From assembly GCA_028685275.1 (NCBI GenBank), contig JAQUEG010000009.1, positions 1 to 11,546 of the forward strand: a stretch of 11,546 nucleotides of DNA. Reading direction: 5' to 3'. Below, in pieces: positions 1 to 7,803 of the stretch. Within the stretch, counting starts at the first letter, position 1; every line of letters starts with the position of its first letter. The translations under genes were made by a program, and so were the position numbers. The DNA is from Bacilli bacterium (GTDB taxonomy: Bacteria; Bacillota_I; Bacilli_A; RF39; UBA660). The notes beneath the pieces are model-generated. The model ran no database searches. It was not told where the DNA came from and saw nothing but the letters and a program-made list of their open reading frames with translations.

Positions 1-1466
1 CCAAAGACGGTTCTAGTTGGTTTGCGGCTCATCCTGATGCTGTTGCTTATTATTTAGATCCAAGAAATTTCCTAAATGAATACAATATTTTAATGTTTGA
101 AGCTTTAGGATATGAAAGTGAATATCAAACTAAAGAAGTAGTGCAAAAAATATTGAATGGAACATTTATGTCAGGAACTTATATTAATGATGGTATAAGC
201 AAATCATATGCTGATACTTTTATGGAAGCAGGCCAAATATCAGGTGCTAGTCCAATTCATTTAGCATCTAGAGTAAGACAAGAACAAGGAACAACCGCTG
301 GTGCTGCAGTTGATGGTAAGTATCATGATTGCATTAGTTATAACGCTAACAATACCAAAACTTTTAAAGGTTCTAGCATTTATAATTTTTTCAATATTGG
401 TGCCTATAGTGGTTCGAACCCTGTATGTAATGGCTTAGCATACGCAGCAAGTGATTCAGGTGATCGGCCTTGGAATAGTATTTATAAATCAATTATTGGC
501 GGTTCTAATTTTATTGCAAATGCTTATATTAATAAAGGCCAAAACACCTTGTATTTACAAAAATTTAATGTTAATCCAAATGCTGACTATTCATTACATA
601 CGCATCAATATATGACCAATATTGAAGCACCACGTTCAGAAGCTTCTATTAGTTATTCAACTTATAATAATTACGGCGTTTTTAATCAAGCTTTAACTTT
701 TGTTATTCCAGTTTTTAATAATATGCCTGATAAAACTGAATTACCTACTTTATTAGGAAACCCTAACAATTATTTGAAAAATATAACTATTAATAATAAA
801 TCACTTACATCTTTTCAACGCACTAAACAAACATATGATATTTATGTAACAGAAATTACTAATAATGTTATTATTGGTGCTAGTAAGATTAGTGATAAAG
901 CTAAAATTATATCTGGAACTGGAACTAAAACATTAAATGATACTAATACTAAAATTGAAATAATCATTGAAGCGGAAAATAAAACAACTAGAACTTATAC
1001 TCTTAACATCATTAAAAGTGATGACGTTCCAATTACAATTAACGAAATATTAGCTAACTTAAATTGGCGTAATCATAATAATTATATTAGTGGAATAAAG
1101 TTAAATACCGAAATCAGTACTATTTTAAATAATATTGACCAATATACGCCAACGATTAATTTTACCATTAAAAATAAAAATGGCGCTCTAAAGCAAAGCG
1201 GGAAAATTAGTACTGGTGATCAAATAATAATTACGATTAATGAAGAATCATTTGCCCAAACTGCTGTTTTATACGGTGACGTTAATGGTGATGGTAAAAT
1301 TACTATTTTAGATTTATTAATTATTCAAAAACAATTACTAGGTTCTAAAAAATTAAATGCTGAATATTTAACCGCATCTGATACAAATAAAGATGGGAAA
1401 GTATCAATTCATGATTTATTAAAAATTCAAAAACATATATTGGGCGCTGCTTTTATTGCGCAATAG
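1..1466 (+). CDS. Dockerin-bearing endo-beta-N-acetylglucosaminidase (GH73-like), 5' partial
   Basis: The gene is cut by the left edge; the frame is open from base 3, so the ATG at 93 is internal. The first codons read SSWFAAHPDAVAYYLDPRNF, typical of secreted glucosaminidase-family autolysins, which cleave the GlcNAc-MurNAc glycan strand of peptidoglycan outside the cell. The likely catalytic Glu lies in ASRVRQEQG (Glu codon 282-284). After the catalytic domain come a cadherin-like beta-sandwich (about 762-1019, PF12733 type), a second beta-rich linker domain (about 1026-1265) and a C-terminal type I dockerin (about 1275-1450). Its two calcium loops, DVNGDGKITILD and DTNKDGKVSIHD, keep Asp/Asn/Asp/Asp at positions 1, 3, 5 and 12, and each is followed by a DLLxIQKxxLG helix. 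No membrane anchor or LPXTG motif is present, so attachment probably relies on the dockerin. The next gene encodes a cohesin and begins 11 bases after the stop codon. The signal peptide and any SH3 domains would lie upstream of the window. Confidence 0.9.
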   Translation, partial: KDGSSWFAAHPDAVAYYLDPRNFLNEYNILMFEALGYESEYQTKEVVQKILNGTFMSGTYINDGISKSYADTFMEAGQISGASPIHLASRVRQEQGTTAGAAVDGKYHDCISYNANNTKTFKGSSIYNFFNIGAYSGSNPVCNGLAYAASDSGDRPWNSIYKSIIGGSNFIANAYINKGQNTLYLQKFNVNPNADYSLHTHQYMTNIEAPRSEASISYSTYNNYGVFNQALTFVIPVFNNMPDKTELPTLLGNPNNYLKNITINNKSLTSFQRTKQTYDIYVTEITNNVIIGASKISDKAKIISGTGTKTLNDTNTKIEIIIEAENKTTRTYTLNIIKSDDVPITINEILANLNWRNHNNYISGIKLNTEISTILNNIDQYTPTINFTIKNKNGALKQSGKISTGDQIIITINEESFAQTAVLYGDVNGDGKITILDLLIIQKQLLGSKKLNAEYLTASDTNKDGKVSIHDLLKIQKHILGAAFIAQ

Positions 1467-1470
1467 GAGG
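1465..1470 (+). promoter_or_regulatory. Ribosome binding site of the cohesin gene
   Basis: AGGAGG overlaps the TAG stop of the dockerin gene and lies six bases before the ATG at 1477. It decides the start: the in-frame ATG at 1456 precedes this site, and the ATG at 1472 is followed at once by an in-frame TGA. The overlap of stop codon and ribosome binding site suggests the two genes are translated from one message. Confidence 0.9.
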
Positions 1471-1476
1471 TATGAA

Positions 1477-2793
1477 ATGAAAAAAACAAATTATTTATTA
1501 TTATTTATTTTTACTGTTTTAATTACTTTTATTTTTAATATAGAAACAGTTAATGCAGTTACTGGGACATTTAGTGTTAAAGCATCAAGTACTAATGTTT
1601 TAATTGGTAATAACGTTAAAATAACTGTTACCGTATCTAGTGCAGCACCAATTGGTGCTTGGGAATTTGTTCTTAATTATGATAGTTCTATATTAAAATT
1701 AATTAGTTCAACGCCAAATACATATATTGTTGATTATGGTGATGGCACAAAAAAATCAGCGTCATATACTTATACTTTTAAAACATTAAAAACTGGGAAA
1801 ACAACAGTTGCAGTTCGTGATGCCGCTATTATTGATTATGATAACGAAACAGAAATGGCAATTACTAAAAAAAGTACTACCGTTACTGTTAGTAAACCAG
1901 TTATTATTGAAAAATCTAGTAATGCGAATTTAAAGGAACTATTACCTTCAAAAGGAACATTATCGCCTTCTTTTGATCCAAATATAACTGAATATGATAT
2001 TAATATTAATGAATTAATTGATAAGTTTATCATTACCGCTAACCCCGAAGATGATAAATCTAGTATAATTGGTGACGGCGAAGTAACTTTAACTGAAGGT
2101 ATTAATGTATTTGAAATAAAAGTAACCGCCGAAGATGGAACAACAAAAACATATACTATTAATACTTATATTATTGACGAAAATCCAATTGAAGTAAATA
2201 TTAATGGTAATAAATATACAATAATTAAAAACACACCATTTACTACTGTCCCTCATAATTATATCCAAACTTCCATCCCAATTAATGGTATTGAAGTTGT
2301 TGCTTATGAAAATAATATCACTAAATTTATTCTTATTGCTTTAAAAAATAAAGATGGCGAAAGCAGTTTGTTCATTTATGATCCAAACCAAGAAAAATAT
2401 ACAAAATATAATGAAATTAATAATGGTATTATGCGTCTTTATCTATCAACACCACCAACTAATATTAAAATACCAAATAATTATAAACCAACTAAAACCA
2501 CTATTAATAATATTGAAATAGAAGGTTGGGTTAACAAACAAGATAATGCTTTTTTATTAGTTTATGCCATGAATGTAACAACCGGTGAATATAATTTATA
2601 CTCTTACGATAAAACTGATGAAGTATTTCAACGATTTAACAATAATAATATTACTATTAAAGATTTATTGCAAAATTATTTACCACTTTTAATTATGACT
2701 GCTATTACTATTGTTATTTTAATTAGTATTGTTGTTATTCAATTATTTACAATAAAAAAAATAAAAAATTCATTAAATAAAAAGAAAGTTTAA
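1477..2793 (+). CDS. Membrane-anchored cohesin-domain surface protein
   Basis: A 438-residue type I membrane protein. Residues 1-27 form a signal peptide (two Lys, then a long hydrophobic core) with a likely cut after VNA. Residues about 29-143 resemble a cohesin: it opens with the strand FSVKASSTNVLIGNNVKITV, then GAWEFVLNYDSSILKL, and ends in a TTVTV strand. Residues 149-233 are a cadherin-like beta-sandwich (PF12733 type, ITEYDI and KTYTINTY signatures), the same module as in the upstream hydrolase. Residues about 240-395 form a beta-rich domain I cannot name. A transmembrane helix at about 401-426 is followed by a basic cytoplasmic tail, KKIKNSLNKKKV. Cohesins bind dockerins tightly, and the gene just upstream encodes a dockerin, so the natural inference is that this protein is the membrane receptor holding the glucosaminidase on the surface. 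The binding itself is not shown by sequence. The start is fixed by AGGAGG at 1465-1470. Confidence 0.85.
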   Translation: MKKTNYLLLFIFTVLITFIFNIETVNAVTGTFSVKASSTNVLIGNNVKITVTVSSAAPIGAWEFVLNYDSSILKLISSTPNTYIVDYGDGTKKSASYTYTFKTLKTGKTTVAVRDAAIIDYDNETEMAITKKSTTVTVSKPVIIEKSSNANLKELLPSKGTLSPSFDPNITEYDININELIDKFIITANPEDDKSSIIGDGEVTLTEGINVFEIKVTAEDGTTKTYTINTYIIDENPIEVNINGNKYTIIKNTPFTTVPHNYIQTSIPINGIEVVAYENNITKFILIALKNKDGESSLFIYDPNQEKYTKYNEINNGIMRLYLSTPPTNIKIPNNYKPTKTTINNIEIEGWVNKQDNAFLLVYAMNVTTGEYNLYSYDKTDEVFQRFNNNNITIKDLLQNYLPLLIMTAITIVILISIVVIQLFTIKKIKNSLNKKKV

Positions 2794-2825
2794 TTTTTAA
2801 CATTAAATGAAAAAATATTTAAAAG

Positions 2826-2859
2826 AAATACCAAAACTTATTGTAAAGGTATTTTTTTT
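2826..2859 (+). terminator. Intrinsic terminator after the cohesin gene
   Basis: AAATACC (2826-2832) pairs with GGTATTT (2848-2854) around a 15-base loop, and the 3' arm runs into eight T residues (2852-2859). It lies about 30 bases after the cohesin stop and would end the dockerin/cohesin message. The loop holds the -35 box of the next gene. Confidence 0.75.
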
Positions 2860-2869
2860 AATATATAAT
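2841..2869 (+). promoter_or_regulatory. Sigma-A-type promoter of the LCP gene
   Basis: TTGTAA (2841-2846) and a perfect TATAAT (2864-2869) are separated by 17 bases. Transcription would start near 2876, giving a leader of about 25 bases before the ATG at 2902. The -35 box lies in the loop of the preceding terminator and the spacer covers its 3' arm and T-tract, so the two signals are interleaved. A weak purine-rich ribosome binding site (AGAAAG, 2883-2888) follows. Confidence 0.7.
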
Positions 2870-2901
2870 TAATATTAATTATAGAAAGAAGTTGTTGCAA
2901 C

Positions 2902-5043
2902 ATGAAAAAGATATTTCCTTTTATTGCTAAAAATATTTTAAATCCTATAACTATAATAACTGCCTATTCTTTATGTCTTATAGTCACTAGTTATTTAATT
3001 TATTTACTAAGTTTATTGACTGGAATTGAAACTTTATTCCGTGTTATTATTATTATTATTTTAATTCTTCTTTTATTTATATTTCTTTTTATTGGTTTTA
3101 ATATTATAAAAAGAAAAAAGATCGTATTATTTTCAATATATGTTTTAACTATTATTTTATTTATCATAATTGAAGCAGTAATATCTTATAACATTAATAA
3201 AATGTATAATACAATCAATACCATTAGTCAAAAAGAAATTGTTTATACAACAAGTTTAATTACACTAGCTGATAGTAATATCAAAACAATTAATGATATT
3301 AAAAATATTAAAATTGGAATTATAAATGATGAAGATAGTATTGACGGCTACATTATTAGCCAGGAAATAATAGAAGAAAATCAATTAGCGAAAAATAATA
3401 CATACAATAAATATGATAGTTTTATTTTAATGATTAGCGATTTATATGAGAAAAAAGTAGATGCTATATTTGTTCCTGGGAATTATGTATCAATGTTTTC
3501 TGATGACGAACTTTTTCAAAATATAAAAAATGATACTAATATTATTATTACTAAAGAAAAAAGAATAAAAGAACAAGAAAAATACCAAAACACCAAAATA
3601 ACTAAACCATTTACATTACTAATTATGGGAATTGATGATAAGTCAGAAAATATTAATGCAAATGCGAATGGGGATGCTTTAATGTTAATTACTTTTAATC
3701 CGAAAACATTAAATGCTACTATTCTTAGTATTCCTCGTGATACACTAGTACCAATTACTTGTCGCAATAATTATCAAACTAAAATAACTCATGCTAGTTG
3801 GTATGGTGAAAAATGTATGGTTGCTACCATTGAAAAACTAATCGATATTAATATTGACTATTATGTGAAAGTTAACTTTAAAGGTGTTGTTAAATTGGTT
3901 GATGTTCTAGGTGGTATTGAGGTAGATGTGCCAATGAAATTCTGTGAACAAAATAGTGACCGCCAGAGAGGCAACAAAGAAATTTGTTTAGATAAAGGTT
4001 GGCAACGTTTAAACGGCGAAGAAGCTCTAGCACTTTCTCGTAATCGTTATGACGCACCAGGAGGAGATATTGGTCGTGGCTTAAACCAACAATTAGTTTT
4101 AAAAGCAATTTTAAATGAATCTAAAAACATTAATAATATTAACCAGTTTTATGATATTTTAGAAGTGATTGAAAATAATATTGCCACTAACTTCTCTACT
4201 AAACAAATTTTATCTTTATATAATATTGGTAAAGATATAATTAAACATAGCAAAAGCAACAACGAACCGCTTGCTTTTCAACAGTTATTTCTAAAAACAT
4301 ATGGTTTATCGATATATTATCCATCTTCATATCGTGATTTATCAATGCAAGCTTACTATAAAGGTAGTCTTAATGATGTTATTAAAGCCATGAAAATTAA
4401 TCTTGATTTAATTGACCAAGAACCAATAAAAACTTTTACTTATTCAATTAAAGAGCCTTATGAAAAGAAAAAAATTGGGGAAGGACCATATTATGGTGAA
4501 AGTAAAATTCAACTGGTGCCTGATTTTACATCAAAAGATAAAGAATATGCTCTTAACTGGGGCTTGCAACATGATATTAAAATAACATTTGAAACAATCC
4601 AATCTGATGATCCTAATTATACAAATAACCAAATAATCAAACAAAATATGCATTCTAAATCTTTATTATCAAGAATAAATAAAAACGAGGGGATTATTTT
4701 AACAATTGTAGAAAAAGTTGAAACAACTAATCCGAACAAAGTTAATTGTACTTTAACGGAAAATGAAGAAAACCCAGTATGTTTTATGCCAAAATTTATT
4801 AATGAAAAAATAAGTAATGTTGATGATTGGCTAAATTCCATTGTTTATAACTTTATTGTCACAAAAGAAAAAGTAATGACTAATAATGAAGAAGACCATT
4901 TAGTTATCTTTGAACAATCGGTAAATGAAAGTACCAAAGTAAAAGATATGAGCGCTGAATTAATTATTAAGTATTACTTTTATGAAAACAACAAAGAAGA
5001 ACCAGAAGAAGAGCTGGAGGATGAGACTGAAATTAATCCATAA
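2902..5043 (+). CDS. LytR-CpsA-Psr (LCP) family protein with PBP-like and PASTA-like domains
   Basis: 713 residues. Three transmembrane helices (about 12-39, 44-70, 73-97) precede a large extracellular part. Residues about 105-225 resemble half of a periplasmic-binding fold (KIGIINDEDSIDGYIISQE, then KKVDAIFVPGNYVSMFSDD). The LCP domain runs from about 237 to 470 and shows the family hallmarks: LLIMGIDD, the acidic NGDALM (Asp258), LSIPRDT with Arg279 and Asp280, and SRNRYDAPGGDIGRGLNQQ with Arg380, Arg382, Asp389 and Arg392. LCP enzymes transfer undecaprenyl-linked anionic polymers such as teichoic acid to peptidoglycan. Residues about 525-605 match a PASTA repeat (VPDFTSKDKEYALNWGL, then IIKQNMHSKSLL) and 625-695 look like a second. 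An acidic tail ends the protein. Most LCP proteins have one membrane helix and lack the sensor-like and PASTA parts. The gene has its own promoter and is convergent with the ltaS-like operon. The LCP assignment is firm; the polymer substrate is unknown. Confidence 0.9.
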   Translation: MKKIFPFIAKNILNPITIITAYSLCLIVTSYLIYLLSLLTGIETLFRVIIIIILILLLFIFLFIGFNIIKRKKIVLFSIYVLTIILFIIIEAVISYNINKMYNTINTISQKEIVYTTSLITLADSNIKTINDIKNIKIGIINDEDSIDGYIISQEIIEENQLAKNNTYNKYDSFILMISDLYEKKVDAIFVPGNYVSMFSDDELFQNIKNDTNIIITKEKRIKEQEKYQNTKITKPFTLLIMGIDDKSENINANANGDALMLITFNPKTLNATILSIPRDTLVPITCRNNYQTKITHASWYGEKCMVATIEKLIDINIDYYVKVNFKGVVKLVDVLGGIEVDVPMKFCEQNSDRQRGNKEICLDKGWQRLNGEEALALSRNRYDAPGGDIGRGLNQQLVLKAILNESKNINNINQFYDILEVIENNIATNFSTKQILSLYNIGKDIIKHSKSNNEPLAFQQLFLKTYGLSIYYPSSYRDLSMQAYYKGSLNDVIKAMKINLDLIDQEPIKTFTYSIKEPYEKKKIGEGPYYGESKIQLVPDFTSKDKEYALNWGLQHDIKITFETIQSDDPNYTNNQIIKQNMHSKSLLSRINKNEGIILTIVEKVETTNPNKVNCTLTENEENPVCFMPKFINEKISNVDDWLNSIVYNFIVTKEKVMTNNEEDHLVIFEQSVNESTKVKDMSAELIIKYYFYENNKEEPEEELEDETEINP

Positions 5044-5072
5044 AAAAATAACGAATAATTTCGTTATTTTTT
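5043..5072. terminator. Bidirectional terminator shared by convergent genes
   Basis: A 13-base-pair stem (5043-5055 with 5060-5072, loop TAAT) fills the 27-base gap between the LCP gene and the small gene on the - strand. Its ends fall inside both TAA stop codons (5041-5043 on +, 5071-5073 on -). Each arm supplies a run of A/T, so it gives a T-tract in both directions. Confidence 0.85.
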
Positions 5073-5685
5073 ATTCAACAGCAACAATATTAAGTTTTGA
5101 ACCTTCATGTATTATTGTTAATTTTATTTCATTTGAATAATCCATATCCTTTTTATATTTACAACCAATAATTAATTCATAAGCTTTTTCATCAATGATA
5201 TCTTCATATTGAAAAGTTACGGATTTAATATCTATTATCTCTACTTTAGTAACAGATGGTAATTCTTGTTTCCGGTCACCGTATATGTTACTTTCAATAT
5301 GATGATATATAGTGTCTTTTGCCTTCAATAAAAAATTGTCTTTAATCATTGGTGATATAAATTGTAAGCCGCCAACATCATCTTTAGTTATTTTACTTTC
5401 CAAATCATAAAAATCAGTTACAAATAATTTTGCTACTAATTCAGCATAATTCTTTTCATCATAGTCATCATCTTTTAATAAATTAGCTAATTCAGCAAAT
5501 AATTCCTTAAATAAATCCGTTTTATCAACTGTTAATTGATAATCATATGCTTTAATTTCTTCTAATACTTCTACCTTATTATCATTATCATCAGTTTTAT
5601 TATCTCTATAAAAAAAATAAATAATAAAACTAACAATAATTAATAATATAATTAAAATAAGCATATTGATTGTTTTTTTGTTCAT
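5071..5685 (-). CDS. Small membrane-anchored protein of unknown function, NTF2-like fold suspected
   Basis: 204 residues when started at the ATG at 5685. A frame from a GTG at 5694 is possible, but that codon lies in the ribosome binding site AAGGAG (5694-5699), eight bases before the ATG. One transmembrane helix at about 6-25 (INMLILIILLIIVSFIIYFF) is followed by a charged Asp/Asn/Lys linker and an extracellular domain from about 45. The domain starts with helices (LFKELFAELANLL, YAELVAKLFVTDFYDLESK) and ends in strands (KVEIIDIKSVTFQYED, AYELIIGCKYKKD, NEIKLTIIHEG). This helix-then-curved-sheet order recalls NTF2-like domains of envelope proteins such as TcpC, but that is inference from pattern only. 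It is the second gene of the operon with the LTA-synthase-family gene, whose TGA lies within its leader, so a supporting role for that enzyme is plausible. I do not recognise the family. Confidence 0.75.
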   Translation of the reverse strand: MNKKTINMLILIILLIIVSFIIYFFYRDNKTDDNDNKVEVLEEIKAYDYQLTVDKTDLFKELFAELANLLKDDDYDEKNYAELVAKLFVTDFYDLESKITKDDVGGLQFISPMIKDNFLLKAKDTIYHHIESNIYGDRKQELPSVTKVEIIDIKSVTFQYEDIIDEKAYELIIGCKYKKDMDYSNEIKLTIIHEGSKLNIVAVE

Positions 5686-5690
5686 ATTGA

Positions 5691-7712
5691 TCACTCCTTA
5701 TATTCTTGCATTAACATTTCTGTTTCTTTTTGTCGCCTAATATAATCATACATAATTATATAATTAGAAATGGTTAAAACATTATCTGCATGCTCTATAT
5801 ATTTATCAATATATTCTTGTGTAATCACCGTATCTTCTAACAATAAGTATTCCTCTTTTTGATTATTATAATATAATTTATTAGTTAACCAATTTCCATT
5901 AGGAAACACTACTACATTTTCTTTTACTGAAAAAATATCAGTTCCTAATTGATATGGGCTATGAAAACCAAACATATTACCTAGGGTTGGTAAAATATCA
6001 TACATACCCATTACTAAATCAACTTCCTTTTTAATTTTTTTATCTTTAGTCCAAATAATAAAAGGCACCTTTCGATTTAATTCATAGGTATAATAATCAA
6101 CTGGAACATACATTTCGTCATCCTTATCAATTACTTCATCGTTATATGGGTCATAATTATAAAGTTTAATATAATCTTTTTTGGGCAAACGAGCATCATG
6201 ATCACCATAAATAATAATCACCGTGTTTTCTAACAAACCTTCATTATCTAAATCCTGAATAAATTGTCCTAAAGCCTCATCCGCATAATGAGTTGCTTTT
6301 AAGTAATTACCCAACTTTGTTCCTTCCATATATGGAACACTTACTAATTCAGTTATATCCTCTTCATTAGTAACTTCAATTTTCATATCAACCGGAAACT
6401 CACCATAAGCTTCAACTTCTGAAAAAGGGGTGTGATTAGTTAACATAATCATTGTCCCGTAAAAATTTTTATACTTATCAGCAATGTTTTTTATTTTAGG
6501 AACCGCTTGTCGAAAAAATGATTTATCAGATAAACCTAACCCAATTTTTTCATCAATAACAAAATCTGCTTTATGATAATATCGATTATAGCCCAATTGT
6601 TTATGCATTGCCAAACGATTCCAAAAAGTACCGTTATTACCATGCATACTAAATGAATAATAATCTTGTTCTTTTAATAATTTAGGAATTGTAATATACT
6701 CTCGATCCCAATAACTCACAAATACCGTTCCAATACTAGAAGGCATAAGTGAGGTATTTAATGTAAACTCACTATCACTACTAGTACCAACCCCTACTTG
6801 TGAATAAAAGTTAGTAAAATGCAGGCCTTCACGCGCTAATTTATTTAAATTTGGTGTAACTTCCTCATCATTAAACTCTAAATCCATAGCAAATGTTTGA
6901 ATACTTTCAGCATGAATTGTAATAATATTTTTCCCCTTGAATATATTTGTATACTTATTAGTTTTATGCTCTAATTGATTATTTTTATAATAATCTGCCA
7001 CTTCTCTTGCTACTTCTTCATAACCAAAAAAAGCGTGAATACGAGGTTCTAAGCTCTTAACAATATCATTTATTTGATAGGTATAAACACCTACTTTCAT
7101 AATTAAAAACTCACGATTCCATTGATTATTTAAGCGACTAAGTTCTACTCCCGTTAAAGTAGAAAAAAACAAAAGAAATAGAAAAAAAGCAAAAATTAAA
7201 TTAGGAATCATTATTTTTCGACCATAACCTAATTTTTCTTTTCCAAAATATTGACTCCTTTTTAAATTCCGATATACAAATAAAACTATAAATGGTTGAA
7301 TTAATAAAACAAAATCCTTTAATTGTAAAACATTTTCAACAACAGCATCGCCTACTTCACTAATTTGTAACGAAGTTAATATTAAGGAAACAGAAATAAA
7401 AGAAGTATAAAATGTATAGTAAACACTGTTAGCAAGACAAATAAAAGTTAAAAATACAGATAATGTCATATAATAATTAATTCTTTTTTTTGGTCTAAAA
7501 AGATACGCAAAAGAACATAAAAAAATAGTAATTGCTAAATCAGCTAATAATGGTTTTATTTCAAAATAATTGCCAACAGTAAAAAAACGTACCAAAGTTG
7601 CATTTATTAATAAACTAATAACAGTAGTTAAAAACAAAATGTTTTCATGAATATATTTTTTATAATTATATTTTTTTATTTTAATAAAGAATTTCATCAA
7701 TTTCTTTTTCAT
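5691..7712 (-). CDS. Lipoteichoic acid synthase (LtaS) family membrane sulfatase-fold enzyme
   Basis: 673 residues. Five transmembrane helices (about 24-43, 54-72, 80-100, 130-150, 168-188) precede an extracellular alkaline-phosphatase/sulfatase-fold domain from about 260. LtaS-type enzymes use phosphatidylglycerol to build the glycerol-phosphate chain of lipoteichoic acid at the outer face of the membrane, with a Thr intermediate and a Mn/Mg ion. Metal and substrate motifs are present: IHAESIQTF (Glu269), SMHGNNGTFWNR, MLTNHTPF, and IIYGDHDA (Asp504, His505). The nucleophile region reads VGVGTSSDSEF, whereas Staphylococcus aureus LtaS has GQGKTSDSEF, so the residue aligned with the catalytic Thr is Ser311, with Thr310 beside it. 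Length and layout match LtaS. The start is the ATG at 7712, five bases after GGAGG (7718-7722); the upstream ATG at 7724 overlaps that site. The gene has a strong promoter and is followed by a small membrane protein gene. A primase (LtaP-like) or other phosphoglycerol transferase role is possible; the family is certain. Confidence 0.93.
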   Translation of the reverse strand: MKKKLMKFFIKIKKYNYKKYIHENILFLTTVISLLINATLVRFFTVGNYFEIKPLLADLAITIFLCSFAYLFRPKKRINYYMTLSVFLTFICLANSVYYTFYTSFISVSLILTSLQISEVGDAVVENVLQLKDFVLLIQPFIVLFVYRNLKRSQYFGKEKLGYGRKIMIPNLIFAFFLFLLFFSTLTGVELSRLNNQWNREFLIMKVGVYTYQINDIVKSLEPRIHAFFGYEEVAREVADYYKNNQLEHKTNKYTNIFKGKNIITIHAESIQTFAMDLEFNDEEVTPNLNKLAREGLHFTNFYSQVGVGTSSDSEFTLNTSLMPSSIGTVFVSYWDREYITIPKLLKEQDYYSFSMHGNNGTFWNRLAMHKQLGYNRYYHKADFVIDEKIGLGLSDKSFFRQAVPKIKNIADKYKNFYGTMIMLTNHTPFSEVEAYGEFPVDMKIEVTNEEDITELVSVPYMEGTKLGNYLKATHYADEALGQFIQDLDNEGLLENTVIIIYGDHDARLPKKDYIKLYNYDPYNDEVIDKDDEMYVPVDYYTYELNRKVPFIIWTKDKKIKKEVDLVMGMYDILPTLGNMFGFHSPYQLGTDIFSVKENVVVFPNGNWLTNKLYYNNQKEEYLLLEDTVITQEYIDKYIEHADNVLTISNYIIMYDYIRRQKETEMLMQEYKE
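5694..5699 (-). promoter_or_regulatory. Ribosome binding site of the small gene after ltaS
   Basis: On the - strand AAGGAG lies eight bases before the ATG at 5685 and inside the last codons of the LtaS-family gene, whose TGA is at 5691-5693. It supports the ATG start over the GTG at 5694, and also shows that TGA is used as a stop codon. Confidence 0.85.
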
Positions 7713-7717
7713 GTATT

Positions 7718-7722
7718 CCTCC
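7718..7722 (-). promoter_or_regulatory. Ribosome binding site of the LtaS-family gene
   Basis: GGAGG on the - strand, five bases before the ATG at 7712. The in-frame ATG at 7724 is partly inside this site and so is unlikely to be used. Confidence 0.85.
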
Positions 7723-7744
7723 ATTAATATAATTCAATGCTTAA

Positions 7745-7773
7745 AGTATAGCACTTTTTATAAACTTTTTCAA
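7745..7773 (-). promoter_or_regulatory. Sigma-A-type promoter of the ltaS-like operon
   Basis: On the - strand, TTGAAA (7768-7773) and TATACT (7745-7750) are separated by exactly 17 bases. Transcription should start near 7738, giving a leader of about 25 bases. The promoter lies just after the terminator of the upstream operon, so the LtaS-family gene and its small partner form a separate unit. Confidence 0.8.
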
Positions 7774-7803
7774 ATAAAAAAAAGTGGTTTACACAACCAC
7801 TTT
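7774..7803 (-). terminator. Intrinsic terminator after the YihY gene or the structured region
   Basis: AAAGTGGTT (7781-7789) and AACCACTTT (7795-7803) form a 9-base-pair stem with a 5-base loop. Read on the - strand the 3' arm runs straight into a T-tract (7774-7783, broken by one A), which is the expected form. On the + strand the tail is only TTTATCT, so the - direction is favoured. Confidence 0.85.

Noticed and set aside
1456..1476. Upstream ATG extending the cohesin gene by seven codons
   Set aside because: It overlaps the end of the dockerin gene, has no ribosome binding site, and would put charged residues before the signal peptide. AGGAGG points to 1477.
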